A stretch of DNA of 6,422 nt from Actinomycetes bacterium (lineage in GTDB: Bacteria > Actinomycetota > Actinomycetes > Propionibacteriales > Propionibacteriaceae), in NCBI GenBank assembly GCA_023437345.1, contig JAEZGC010000199.1, positions 1 to 6,422 on the forward strand. Direction: 5' to 3'. Within the stretch, counting starts at the first letter, position 1, and each line of letters begins with the position of its first letter. The notes under the pieces are model-generated. The model ran no database searches. It saw nothing but the letters and a program-made list of their open reading frames with translations, and was not told where the DNA came from. A program made the position numbers and the translations under genes. This document shows positions 1 to 5,805 of this stretch, one piece after another.

Positions 1-54
1 TGGTGAGGGTGACCTTCTTGAGGTAGGTGCCCTTGGCCGCGGACGGCTTGGCCC
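1..54 (-). pseudogene. Remnant of a second rplA 3' end (ribosomal protein L1 C-terminal fragment)
   Basis: Read on the minus strand, this edge of the window encodes AKPSAAKGTYLKKVTLT, which matches the C-terminal part of the intact L1 nearby (KPSASKGRYVKKVTVAS). At DNA level 36 of 42 bases agree between 9-50 and 250-291, so it is a diverged copy and not an exact duplication. The frame stays open upstream, but above the AKPS stretch it encodes unrelated residues (WEQRRR and a glycine-rich run). The preceding L1 core, which the intact gene encodes just before this point, is absent. No start codon or ribosome binding site is evident. It lies downstream of the terminator of the intact rplA. I infer a truncated paralogue or recombination scar. 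The rest of it, if any, lies outside the window. Confidence 0.6.
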
Positions 55-131
55 GCCGCCGCTGTTCCCAAATCGGACGGCCCCCCCCTGCCGTCCCGAC
101 CGCGGACCCGCGTCCGCCGGTACGAAACGCA

Positions 132-167
132 CAGCGGGCCCCGTCCGGTGAAGGACGGGGCCCGCTG
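132..167 (-). terminator. Intrinsic terminator after rplA
   Basis: A perfect 15-base-pair stem (CAGCGGGCCCCGTCC pairing with GGACGGGGCCCGCTG) closes a 6-base loop. It begins 15 bases downstream of the rplA stop codon. On the minus strand it is followed by TGCGTTTCGT, a weak T-rich tail, as is common for terminators in GC-rich actinobacteria. The stem is symmetric and could work on either strand, but only minus-strand transcription reaches it here. It marks the end of the secE-nusG-rplK-rplA unit, or a partial terminator if rplJ-rplL follow outside the window. Confidence 0.85.
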
Positions 168-182
168 CGGGCTCGGATCAGC

Positions 183-884
183 TCACTCGGCCGACGGCTT
201 GGTCCGCGTCGGGTCGACCGGGACGCCGGGGCCCATCGTCGAGGCGACGGTGACCTTCTTGACGTAGCGGCCCTTGGACGCGCTCGGCTTGAGCCTCATG
301 ACCTCGTCCAGGGCGGCGAAGAAGTTCTCCCGCAGCTGCTGCTCGGTGAAGGACGCCTTGCCGACGATGAAGTGCAGGTTCGCGTGCCGGTCGACCCGGA
401 ACTCGATCTTGCCGCCCTTGATGTCGGTGACGGCCTTGGCGACGTCCATGGTGACGGTGCCGGTCTTGGGGTTCGGCATCAGGCCGCGCGGGCCGAGCAC
501 CCGGCCGAGCCGGCCGACCTTGCCCATCAGATCCGGGGTTGCCACGACCGCGTCGAAGTCGAGGTAGCCGCCGGCGATCTTGTCGATCAGCTCGTCGGCG
601 CCGACCTCGTCGGCCCCTGCCTCGATGGCGTCGGCAGCCTTCTCGCCGGTGGCGAAGACGAGGACCCGTGCCGTCTTGCCAGTGCCGTTGGGAAGGTTGA
701 CCGTGCCGCGGACCATCTGGTCCGCCTTGCGGGGATCGACGCCGAGGCGCATCGCAACCTCGATGGTCTCGTCGAACTTGGCCGAGGCGCCTTCCTTGGC
801 GAGCGCCAGGGCGGCCTCCGGGGTGTACAGCTGGTCCTCGTTGATGGACTCGGCTGCGGCCTTGTAGGCCTTGCTTCGCTTCAT
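183..884 (-). CDS. rplA: 50S ribosomal protein L1
   Basis: This encodes a 233-residue L1, the usual bacterial length. L1 binds 23S rRNA to build the mobile L1 stalk at the ribosomal E site, which helps release deacylated tRNA. In many bacteria it also represses its own operon by binding the mRNA. Recognisable blocks are GTVNLPNGTGK (60-70), the family signature region DLMGKVGRLGRVLGPRGLMPNPKTGTV (split here as DLMGKVGRLGRVL, 118-130, and GPRGLMPNPKTGTV, 131-144), IKGGKIEFRVD (155-165) and the C-terminal KGRYVKKVTV (204-213). The ATG start is preceded by AAGGAG six bases after allowing ACCAGC, an excellent ribosome binding site. It follows rplK after 112 bases that contain two hairpins, and a strong terminator follows it. 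A diverged copy of its own 3' end lies beyond that terminator. Confidence 0.98.
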   Translation of the reverse strand: MKRSKAYKAAAESINEDQLYTPEAALALAKEGASAKFDETIEVAMRLGVDPRKADQMVRGTVNLPNGTGKTARVLVFATGEKAADAIEAGADEVGADELIDKIAGGYLDFDAVVATPDLMGKVGRLGRVLGPRGLMPNPKTGTVTMDVAKAVTDIKGGKIEFRVDRHANLHFIVGKASFTEQQLRENFFAALDEVMRLKPSASKGRYVKKVTVASTMGPGVPVDPTRTKPSAE

Positions 885-905
885 GCTGGTCTCCTTGTGT
901 TGGTG

Positions 906-925
906 GGCGTCCGCGTGTGGACGCC
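906..925 (-). promoter_or_regulatory. Hairpin just upstream of the rplA ribosome binding site
   Basis: A perfect 7-base-pair stem (GGCGTCC / GGACGCC) with a 6-base loop sits about ten bases upstream of the AAGGAG that serves rplA. Its position suggests a leader structure that could affect rplA translation or mRNA processing between rplK and rplA. This role is inferred from position and symmetry only; no known leader motif was recognised. Confidence 0.4.
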
Positions 926-959
926 GGGCCAGGTGTGGTGCGGGCTGGGCCCTCCCACT

Positions 960-983
960 GACGGTCCGCGGGGCGGAGCCGTC
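960..983 (-). promoter_or_regulatory. Hairpin just downstream of rplK
   Basis: On the minus strand, GACGG-C-TCCGC pairs with GCGGA-CCGTC across a three-base CCC loop, giving ten base pairs with one bulged C. It starts 13 bases after the rplK stop codon. No T-tract follows, so it is unlikely to be an efficient terminator. It could stabilise the rplK 3' end, mark a processing site or act as an attenuator that sets the L11:L1 ratio. These roles are inference. Confidence 0.4.
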
Positions 984-996
984 CGGTTGTCTTCGG

Positions 997-1428
997 TCAG
1001 CCCTCGACGGTGACGCCCATGGAACGGGCGGTGCCGGCGACGATCTTCATCGCGGCGTCGATGTCGTTGGCGTTGAGGTCGGGCAGCTTGGTGGTGGCGA
1101 TCTCGCGGACCTGGTCGGCGGTCAGCTTGCCAACCTTGTCCTTGTTCGGCTTGGCGGAACCGCTCTTCAGGCCGGCGGCCTTCTTGATCAGCTCTGCGGC
1201 CGGCGGGGTCTTGGTGATGAACGTGAACGTCCGGTCTTCGAAGATCGTGATCTCGACCGGGATGATCGTGCCGCGCATCGCCTCGGTCTCGGCGTTGTAG
1301 CGCTTGCAGAACTCCATGATGTTCACGCCGTGCGGGCCGAGGGCGGTGCCGACCGGCGGTGCCGGGGTGGCCGCACCCGCGTTGAGGGCGACCTTGACGA
1401 TCGCCGCTACCTTCTTCTTGGGAGGCAT
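997..1428 (-). CDS. rplK: 50S ribosomal protein L11
   Basis: This encodes a 143-residue L11, a complete family member. L11 binds the GTPase-associated region of 23S rRNA, takes part in factor-dependent GTP hydrolysis, is needed for RelA-type stringent signalling, and with the rRNA forms the thiostrepton site. The N-terminal domain shows the proline-rich segment ATPAPPVGTALGPHGVN (20-36) and MEFCKRYNAET (38-48). The C-terminal RNA-binding domain carries the signature KLPDLNANDIDAAMKIVAGT (114-133) followed by ARSMGV. The ATG start has GAAGGA upstream with a six-base spacer (CCCACC). It follows nusG after 68 bases and precedes rplA, the conserved order for this cluster. I see no truncation or unusual residue. 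Confidence 0.98.
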   Translation of the reverse strand: MPPKKKVAAIVKVALNAGAATPAPPVGTALGPHGVNIMEFCKRYNAETEAMRGTIIPVEITIFEDRTFTFITKTPPAAELIKKAAGLKSGSAKPNKDKVGKLTADQVREIATTKLPDLNANDIDAAMKIVAGTARSMGVTVEG

Positions 1429-1496
1429 GGTGGGTCCTTCTGTGGTGATGGTGTGTCCCAGTCGACCTGGCTGGCCGACCGGCGTCCGAACGGGAG

Positions 1497-2312
1497 CTAT
1501 ACCTTCTGGATCTGGCCGAAGGTCAGGTCGACCGGGGTCTCCCGGCCGAGGATCTCGACCAGCGCCTTGAGCCGCTGGCTGTTCGGATTGATCTCGGTGA
1601 TGGTCGCGTGCACGCCGGCGAAGGGGCCCTGGACGACCATGACGGAGTCACCGACCGCGAAGTCGGCGATCTCCACCTTGCGGCCGCGGGGCCGCGACCC
1701 GCTCACGGCAGCGGCGGCCTTGGCCAGCGCCGCCGGGGCGAGCATCTTCTCGACCTCGTCGAGGCTGAGCGGGACCGGCGCGTTGGCGTGGGCGACGAAG
1801 CCGGTCACCGACGGAGTGTGCCGCACGGCGGCCCAGGACGCGTCGGTGAGTTCCATCCGTACCAGGACGTAGCCGGGCAGCACGGTGCGGGTGACCGACT
1901 TCTTGGTGCCGTTGCGGGTCTCGGTGACCTCCTCGGTGGGCACGACGGCCTCGAAGATGTAGTCCTCCATGCCGAGGGTCTTCACCCGGTTGTCCAGGTT
2001 CTGCTTGACCCGGTTCTCCATGCCCGAGTACGTGTGGATGACGTACCAGTCGCCGACCTGCTTGCGCAGGTTCTCGCGCAGTTCGGCAAGGACAGCCTCG
2101 TCGTCGGCGTCGAGTTCCTCCTCGACAGGGGCGGCGGGCTCGTCGTCCTCGGCCAGGCCGGGGAGCAGGATGTCGTCGTCGGTCGGGGCGTCGAGGTCCG
2201 CGGCGAAGTCGAGGTTCAGCTCGACCTCGTCGGCGTTGGACTCCAACTGGCCGAGGTCGATCTCGAAGTCGTCGGACGGCTCGTAGGCGCCGGTGCCGGG
2301 GGTTTCAGTCAC
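1497..2312 (-). CDS. nusG: Transcription termination/antitermination factor NusG
   Basis: NusG binds RNA polymerase through its NGN domain and modulates pausing, Rho-dependent termination and coupling to the ribosome. From the chosen GTG the product has 271 residues. An acidic, low-complexity N-terminal extension covers about 1-85 and is rich in Asp and Glu, as in other actinobacterial NusG proteins. The NGN domain starts at GDWYVIHTYSG (87-97) and includes VLPGYVLVRM (144-153) and TPSVTGFV (166-173). An Ala-rich linker leads to a KOW domain (about 218-271) with VGDSVMVVQGPFAG and the terminal TPVDLTFGQIQKV. I chose the GTG at 2312 because AGGAG lies nine bases upstream. An ATG at 2333 in the same frame overlaps the secE stop as ATGA and adds seven residues (278 in total), but it has no clear ribosome binding site. 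Function is certain; the start is less so. Confidence 0.95.
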   Translation of the reverse strand: MTETPGTGAYEPSDDFEIDLGQLESNADEVELNLDFAADLDAPTDDDILLPGLAEDDEPAAPVEEELDADDEAVLAELRENLRKQVGDWYVIHTYSGMENRVKQNLDNRVKTLGMEDYIFEAVVPTEEVTETRNGTKKSVTRTVLPGYVLVRMELTDASWAAVRHTPSVTGFVAHANAPVPLSLDEVEKMLAPAALAKAAAAVSGSRPRGRKVEIADFAVGDSVMVVQGPFAGVHATITEINPNSQRLKALVEILGRETPVDLTFGQIQKV

Positions 2313-2329
2313 GTCGGAAATCTCCTGGT

Positions 2330-2722
2330 TCATCCGAAAATCTGCAGCAGGGCCCAGCCGAACAGCAGGTCCAGGGCGCTGACGATGGCGATGATGAACA
2401 GCACGAAGACCAACACCACGATGAAGTACTGCTGCCACTGGCTCAGCGTGGGCCAGACGACCTTCTTCAGTTCCTCGACGCTCTCGCGGACGAACTGCGC
2501 CGGCGTCGTCCGCTTCTCCTGCGTCGGACGGGTGGCGCTCGACCGCTTCCTGGTGGCGTGGCCCTTGGCCTCCACCACCGCGCTCTTGCGAACCGGACGG
2601 GCGCCGGCCGCGGCGATCGCTACCTGCTCCTCTTCGGTCAGCGGCAGGTCTTCGACTTCCACAGCTCGCAGGGTCGGCTCGCCCGGGACGTCGGCATTCG
2701 CCTGGTCCTTCTCATCCGCCAC
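2330..2722 (-). CDS. secE: Preprotein translocase subunit SecE
   Basis: SecE clamps SecY in the membrane-embedded SecYEG channel, through which unfolded proteins are exported or inserted. This 130-residue form has a hydrophilic N-terminal extension (about 1-75) rich in charged residues, which is usual for actinobacteria. The conserved amphipathic helix FVRESVEELKKVVWPTL (77-93) follows, and then a single membrane segment around 98-121. The family core ELKKVVWPT is intact. The start is GTG, with GAAGGA upstream and a nine-base spacer. The frame stays open 29 codons further upstream to an ATG, but that would run into the tRNA-Trp gene, so the internal GTG is preferred. The stop codon is separated from the preferred nusG start by 17 bases, and it overlaps the alternative nusG ATG. 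The gene lies 60 bases after tRNA-Trp and is probably co-transcribed with it. Confidence 0.95.
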   Translation of the reverse strand: MADEKDQANADVPGEPTLRAVEVEDLPLTEEEQVAIAAAGARPVRKSAVVEAKGHATRKRSSATRPTQEKRTTPAQFVRESVEELKKVVWPTLSQWQQYFIVVLVFVLFIIAIVSALDLLFGWALLQIFG

Positions 2723-2782
2723 TGCTGGCCGTCCTTCACTCTCGCCGGGTCCTGCGAACGGCACCCGGGGGCGCCGATCCAG

Positions 2783-2855
<73 letters not shown>

Positions 2856-2927
2856 AAGGGTGGTGGCCGTACCCGTCCCCGCGGCCTTGTGGGCATGGCG
2901 GATCAGGTGTGGGTCACCAAGACGAAG

Positions 2928-2957
2928 ATCTTACTTGGTTTGCGGAGTGCAGTCGAA
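2928..2957 (-). promoter_or_regulatory. Probable sigma-70-type promoter for tRNA-Trp/secE
   Basis: On the minus strand a TAAGAT hexamer (2928-2933), a good actinobacterial -10 element, lies 18 bases downstream of TTCGAC (2952-2957), a partial match to a -35 element. Initiation near 2921 would give a leader of about 65 bases before the mature tRNA. The stretch lies between the aspC stop and the tRNA and is locally AT-rich compared with its surroundings. No other candidate of similar quality was seen in this gap. Confidence 0.5.
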
Positions 2958-2966
2958 CCGGACGGG

Positions 2967-4157
2967 TCACCGTACGGCTGCGATCGCGCGCGCCACCTCC
3001 CCGACATTACCGGGGTTCAGCGCGGCGACGCAGATCCGGCCTGCGTCGGTGCCGTAGACGCCGTACTGCTCGCGCAGCGCCTGCATCTGGGCCGCCGTCA
3101 GACCGCAGTAACTGAACATCCCGACCTGGTCGGTGATGAACCCCATGTCGTCGACGCCGTGGGAGACGAGGCCGTCCACCAGGGCCTGGCGCATCGCCTT
3201 GACGCGCTTCCGCATCCCGGCCAGTTCGTCCTCCCAGATCGCGCGCAGACCGGGGTCGCCGAGCACCTTGGTGACCATCGCAGCGCCGTGGGTGGGCGGG
3301 TTGGAGTAGGTGGTGCGAACGGCGACCTTCACCTGCGACAGGACGCGGCCGGCCTCGGCCGGGTCGGCGGCCACGATGCTGAGCGAGCCGACCCGTTCGC
3401 CGTAGAGGCTGAAGTTCTTGCTGAAGGAGGACGCGACCAGGACCGGGATGCCGAGGGTGGCGAACCGGCGCGGGACGGCGGCGTCCGGCTCGATGCCCTG
3501 GGCGAAGCCCTGGTAGGCGAGGTCGAGGAACGGCACCAGGCCGCGTTCGACGACGGTCGCGGCCACCCGCTCCCACTGGTCGGGGCTCAGGTCGTAGCCG
3601 GTCGGGTTGTGGCAGCAGGCATGCAGCACGACGACGGTGCCGGGCTCGGCTGCGGCCAGGTCGGCCAGCATGCCGTCGATATCGATGCCGCGGCGGGCGG
3701 GGTCGTAGTAGCGGTAGTTGGCGACCTCGAAGCCGGCGCGGGTGAACAGCGCGAGGTGGTTCTCCCAGGACGGGTCGGACAGCAGCACCTGCCGGCGGGC
3801 GCCTGACGACTTGAGCAGTTCGGCGCCGATCTTCAGCGCACCGGTGCCGCCGAGTGCCTCGATGGTGATCACCCGGCCGTCGGCGACGGCCTTGCTGTCG
3901 GCGAAGATCAGGTTTCGGACTGCGGCGTTGTAGGCGGGCAGGCCGTCGATCGGAAGGTAGCCGCGCGGAGTGGGAGTGGCGGCCAGTTGCTGCTCGGCGG
4001 TCCTGACGCACTCCAGCAGGGGCACCTTGCCGGTCTCGTCTAGGTATACCCCGACGCCGAGGTTGACCTTGCCGGGCCGCGGGTCCGCTACGAACTGCTC
4101 GGTGAGGCCGAGGATGGGGTCGCGCGGCGCCAGCGGGACGCTCGCCAGAATGCTCAC
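2967..4157 (-). CDS. aspC: Aspartate/aromatic aminotransferase, PLP-dependent fold-type I, subgroup I-alpha (AspC/TyrB-like)
   Basis: This transfers amino groups between L-aspartate (or aromatic amino acids) and 2-oxoglutarate using pyridoxal phosphate, probably as a cytosolic homodimer. From the chosen GTG there are 396 residues, matching E. coli AspC. Equivalents of its active-site residues are all present: Tyr67 (GYLPIDG), Trp131 (DPSWENH), Asn184 (CCHNPTG), Asp212 and Tyr215 (DLAYQGF), Schiff-base Lys247 (SSFSKN), Arg255, Arg281 (VRTTYSNPP) and Arg374 (GRICVA). Both substrate carboxylate-binding arginines are kept, which fits dicarboxylic substrates. The GTG at 4157 is preferred because GAGAGGA lies five bases upstream; an upstream GTG at 4175 would add six residues. 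A weak -10-like TAGGCT lies at 4207-4212. The DxAYQGF and SNPP motifs place it with proteobacterial and eukaryotic AspC/TyrB. Aspartate versus aromatic preference cannot be read from the sequence. Confidence 0.93.
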   Translation of the reverse strand: MSILASVPLAPRDPILGLTEQFVADPRPGKVNLGVGVYLDETGKVPLLECVRTAEQQLAATPTPRGYLPIDGLPAYNAAVRNLIFADSKAVADGRVITIEALGGTGALKIGAELLKSSGARRQVLLSDPSWENHLALFTRAGFEVANYRYYDPARRGIDIDGMLADLAAAEPGTVVVLHACCHNPTGYDLSPDQWERVAATVVERGLVPFLDLAYQGFAQGIEPDAAVPRRFATLGIPVLVASSFSKNFSLYGERVGSLSIVAADPAEAGRVLSQVKVAVRTTYSNPPTHGAAMVTKVLGDPGLRAIWEDELAGMRKRVKAMRQALVDGLVSHGVDDMGFITDQVGMFSYCGLTAAQMQALREQYGVYGTDAGRICVAALNPGNVGEVARAIAAVR

Positions 4158-4410
4158 AGTCTTCCTCTCGATCACCGCCGGTGGGCCCTGCTGAGGGCCA
4201 CGGACCAGCCTACCGGGGAGGCCGCCGCACGGCCGTCGCGCCCAGATCGCCGGACGCCGTCACCGGTCTGTCCCGCGCAGGCGGAGCCTCGTCCGCGCGG
4301 CCAGCGCGGCCGTCGGTGCCGGCGAGGCGGCGCACGCATCGGGGCGCGGCGGAACTCGTCCGCGCACAGCCGGGCCGGTGGTGCCGGAAGGGCAGCGCCG
4401 GCACCGATGT

Positions 4411-4572
4411 GGGGCATTGGCGGTGGTTATGGAGAGGGTGGGAGGCGGGGCCGAGAATCGCGGGGCCCCGGGGACGGTTATGGAGCTTGCCTCGCGCCCC
4501 ACAACCAGCGCCGGTGCCCCCGGTTGCGGTCACCACCAACCAGACCTACTCCATAACCTGCGCGATTGCCCC
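4411..4572. repeat. Three copies of a 24-base element, GGGGC(N9)GGTTATGGAG, one inverted
   Basis: Direct copies occupy 4411-4434 and 4462-4485, with a 51-base period. A third copy occupies 4549-4572 in reverse orientation, reading CTCCATAACC then a GCCCC end. The ten-base core GGTTATGGAG is exact in all three. Over 24 bases the first and third copies agree at 20 positions, and the first and second at 18. The outer two copies thus form an inverted repeat flanking about 115 bases. No open frame follows them. They could be protein-binding sites, ends of a small decayed mobile element, or parts of a structured RNA; the sequence does not decide between these. Confidence 0.7.
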
Positions 4573-4730
4573 AGGCGTGACAACCAGGTCTGGCACGGCC
4601 CGCGCGAGGAGAGGGCGCAGGGTGCAGGCGTGTGTAACAAGTCTGGGGAGAGCCAGGCGAAAAGGGGGCGCCAGGTGCAGGCGTGAGAACCAGGTCTGGG
4701 AAGATCCAGGCTAGGAGAAGGCCTGAGGAT
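4572..4730. repeat. Three degenerate 53-base tandem direct repeats
   Basis: Units start at 4572, 4625 and 4678, exactly 53 bases apart. Each begins CAGGCGTG. Each then carries a CCAGGTCTGG-type core (exact in units 1 and 3, degenerated to ACAAGTCTGG in unit 2) and ends in purine-rich sequence; units 1 and 2 finish in GTG. Units 2 and 3 are closely alike through positions 12-40. The core CCAG-GT-CTGG is itself a near-palindrome, as expected for a dimeric protein-binding site. The array ends about 30 bases downstream of the murB stop codon in transcription terms. Function is unknown. Confidence 0.75.
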
Positions 4731-4761
4731 GAAGCGCTGCGAGAAGGACCGCCGCGACCCG

Positions 4762-5805
4762 TCAGTCCAGCGAGACGCCGACCAGCACCGGCTCGGGGAC
4801 GAGCCGGACGCCGAAGGCAGCCGCTACCCCGTCGCGGACCTCGCGGGCCAGCCCGACCAGGTCGGACGCCGTCGCGCCGCCCCGGTTGGTCAGCGCCAGC
4901 GTGTGGCGGGTGGACAGCGTGGCGGGGCCGGTGCCGTAGCCCTTGGTGAAGCCGGCGTGCTCGATCAGCCAGGCCGCGCTGGTCTTCACCTGCTCCCCCG
5001 CCGCATCGGCCGGGAACAGGGGGGCGTCGGCCGGCAGCACCGCCGCCTCGGCCTCGGTGAGGATCGGGTTGGTGAAGAAGCTGCCGGCGCTCCAGGTGTC
5101 GTGGTCGGACGGGTCGAGCACCATCGCCTTGCCGCGCCGCAGCTCCAGCACCGCGGTCCGCACGTCGGCCAGCGGCGCCCGCTCCCCCGCCGCCACCCCG
5201 AGCCGGCGGGCAAGCTCGCCATACCGGATCGGGGCCGACAGCGGCCCGAGTTCCAGCTGGAAGCTGACCGACAGCACCACGTAGCGGCCCGGCGTCTGCT
5301 TGAACACCGAGGTCCGGTAGCCGAAGCCGCAGTCGGCGTTGAAGAAGGTCCTGACCTGCCGGTCGTGGCGGTCCCAGACCCGCACCCGCGCGATCGTCTG
5401 GGAGACCTCCTGGCCGTAGGCGCCGACGTGCTGGACCGGGGGGGCGCCGACCAGTCCGGGAATCCCGGACAGCGCCTCGACGCCGACGTAGCGCTGCGCG
5501 ACGCAGGAGGCGACGAAGTCGTCCCACGGCTCCCCCGCCGCCACCTGCAGGAAGGCTCCCCCGCAGGCGGTGACGTCGTCGGGTTCGATCCCGCGCACCC
5601 CCGCGGTCAGCACGACCGCACCGTCGAAACCGGCGTCGGCGACCAGCAGGTTGGAGCCGCCGCCGACGACAAGGACGGCCTCGCCGGCCGCATCGCAGCC
5701 GGCCACGGCCTCGATCAGCTCCGCCTCCGTGGACGGCGTCAGCACCCGCCGCGCCGGTCCCCCGACCCGCAGCGTCGTCAGTTCGGCCAGCGTCGGCTCA
5801 GCCAA
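4762..5805 (-). CDS. murB: UDP-N-acetylenolpyruvoylglucosamine reductase
   Basis: MurB is a cytosolic FAD enzyme that uses NADPH to reduce UDP-GlcNAc-enolpyruvate to UDP-MurNAc, the second committed step of peptidoglycan precursor synthesis. The product has 347 residues. The N-terminal FAD-binding domain shows LAELTTLRVGGPA (6-18), VVGGGSNLLV (46-55) and GIPGLVGAPPVQHVGAYGQEV (split as GIPGLVGAPP, 114-123, and VQHVGAYGQEV, 124-134). Later come CGFGYRTSVFK (159-169, with the substrate-binding Tyr-Arg pair) and SAGSFFTNPIL (239-249), whose Ser242 matches the catalytic proton-donor serine. Glu338 in LVPEP matches the C-terminal catalytic glutamate. The start is TTG at 5805, overlapping the end of the hadB-type gene by eight bases, with GAGGTG four bases upstream. 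A later start would cut into the conserved TTLRVGGPA motif. The residue before VGAY is His where the family usually has Asn. Confidence 0.96.
   Translation of the reverse strand: MAEPTLAELTTLRVGGPARRVLTPSTEAELIEAVAGCDAAGEAVLVVGGGSNLLVADAGFDGAVVLTAGVRGIEPDDVTACGGAFLQVAAGEPWDDFVASCVAQRYVGVEALSGIPGLVGAPPVQHVGAYGQEVSQTIARVRVWDRHDRQVRTFFNADCGFGYRTSVFKQTPGRYVVLSVSFQLELGPLSAPIRYGELARRLGVAAGERAPLADVRTAVLELRRGKAMVLDPSDHDTWSAGSFFTNPILTEAEAAVLPADAPLFPADAAGEQVKTSAAWLIEHAGFTKGYGTGPATLSTRHTLALTNRGGATASDLVGLAREVRDGVAAAFGVRLVPEPVLVGVSLD

Larger units (their letters stand above)
4176..4761. other. Gap of 586 bases between murB and aspC without a credible gene
   Basis: Open frames cross this stretch on both strands, but their translations are Arg/Pro/Gly/Ala-rich with no family resemblance and no convincing ribosome binding site. 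What it does hold is repeat structure: three 24-base elements between 4411 and 4572 and three 53-base tandem repeats from 4572 to 4730. The repeat period is not a multiple of three and is not respected by any frame, which argues against coding. A possible hairpin (CGGGGCC 4446-4452 with GGCCCCG 4464-4470) could act as a weak terminator. A -10-like TAGGCT at 4207-4212, without a good -35 element, is the best candidate for an aspC promoter. Confidence 0.7.

Noticed and set aside
60..182. Possible L10-type autoregulatory leader before rplJ
   Set aside because: The only clear structure is the simple terminator hairpin. rplJ is not in the window, so a leader cannot be judged.
27..1013. Long plus-strand open frame opposite rplA
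   Set aside because: It is antisense to a certain ribosomal gene. Its translation is Asp/Arg/Gly/Leu-rich with no family likeness, as expected opposite high-GC codons.
1496..1525. Possible promoter for rplK at the nusG stop (TATAGC at 1496-1501, CTGACC upstream)
   Set aside because: The spacing of about 19 bases and four-of-six matches are too weak, and most of it lies in nusG coding sequence.
2765..2782. Encoded CCA end for tRNA-Trp
   Set aside because: The bases after the discriminator read CTG on the minus strand, so CCA is not encoded.
4181..4714. Plus-strand open frame across the murB-aspC gap
   Set aside because: The translation is low-complexity, the 53-base repeats break any codon phase, and there is no ribosome binding site or similarity to a known family.
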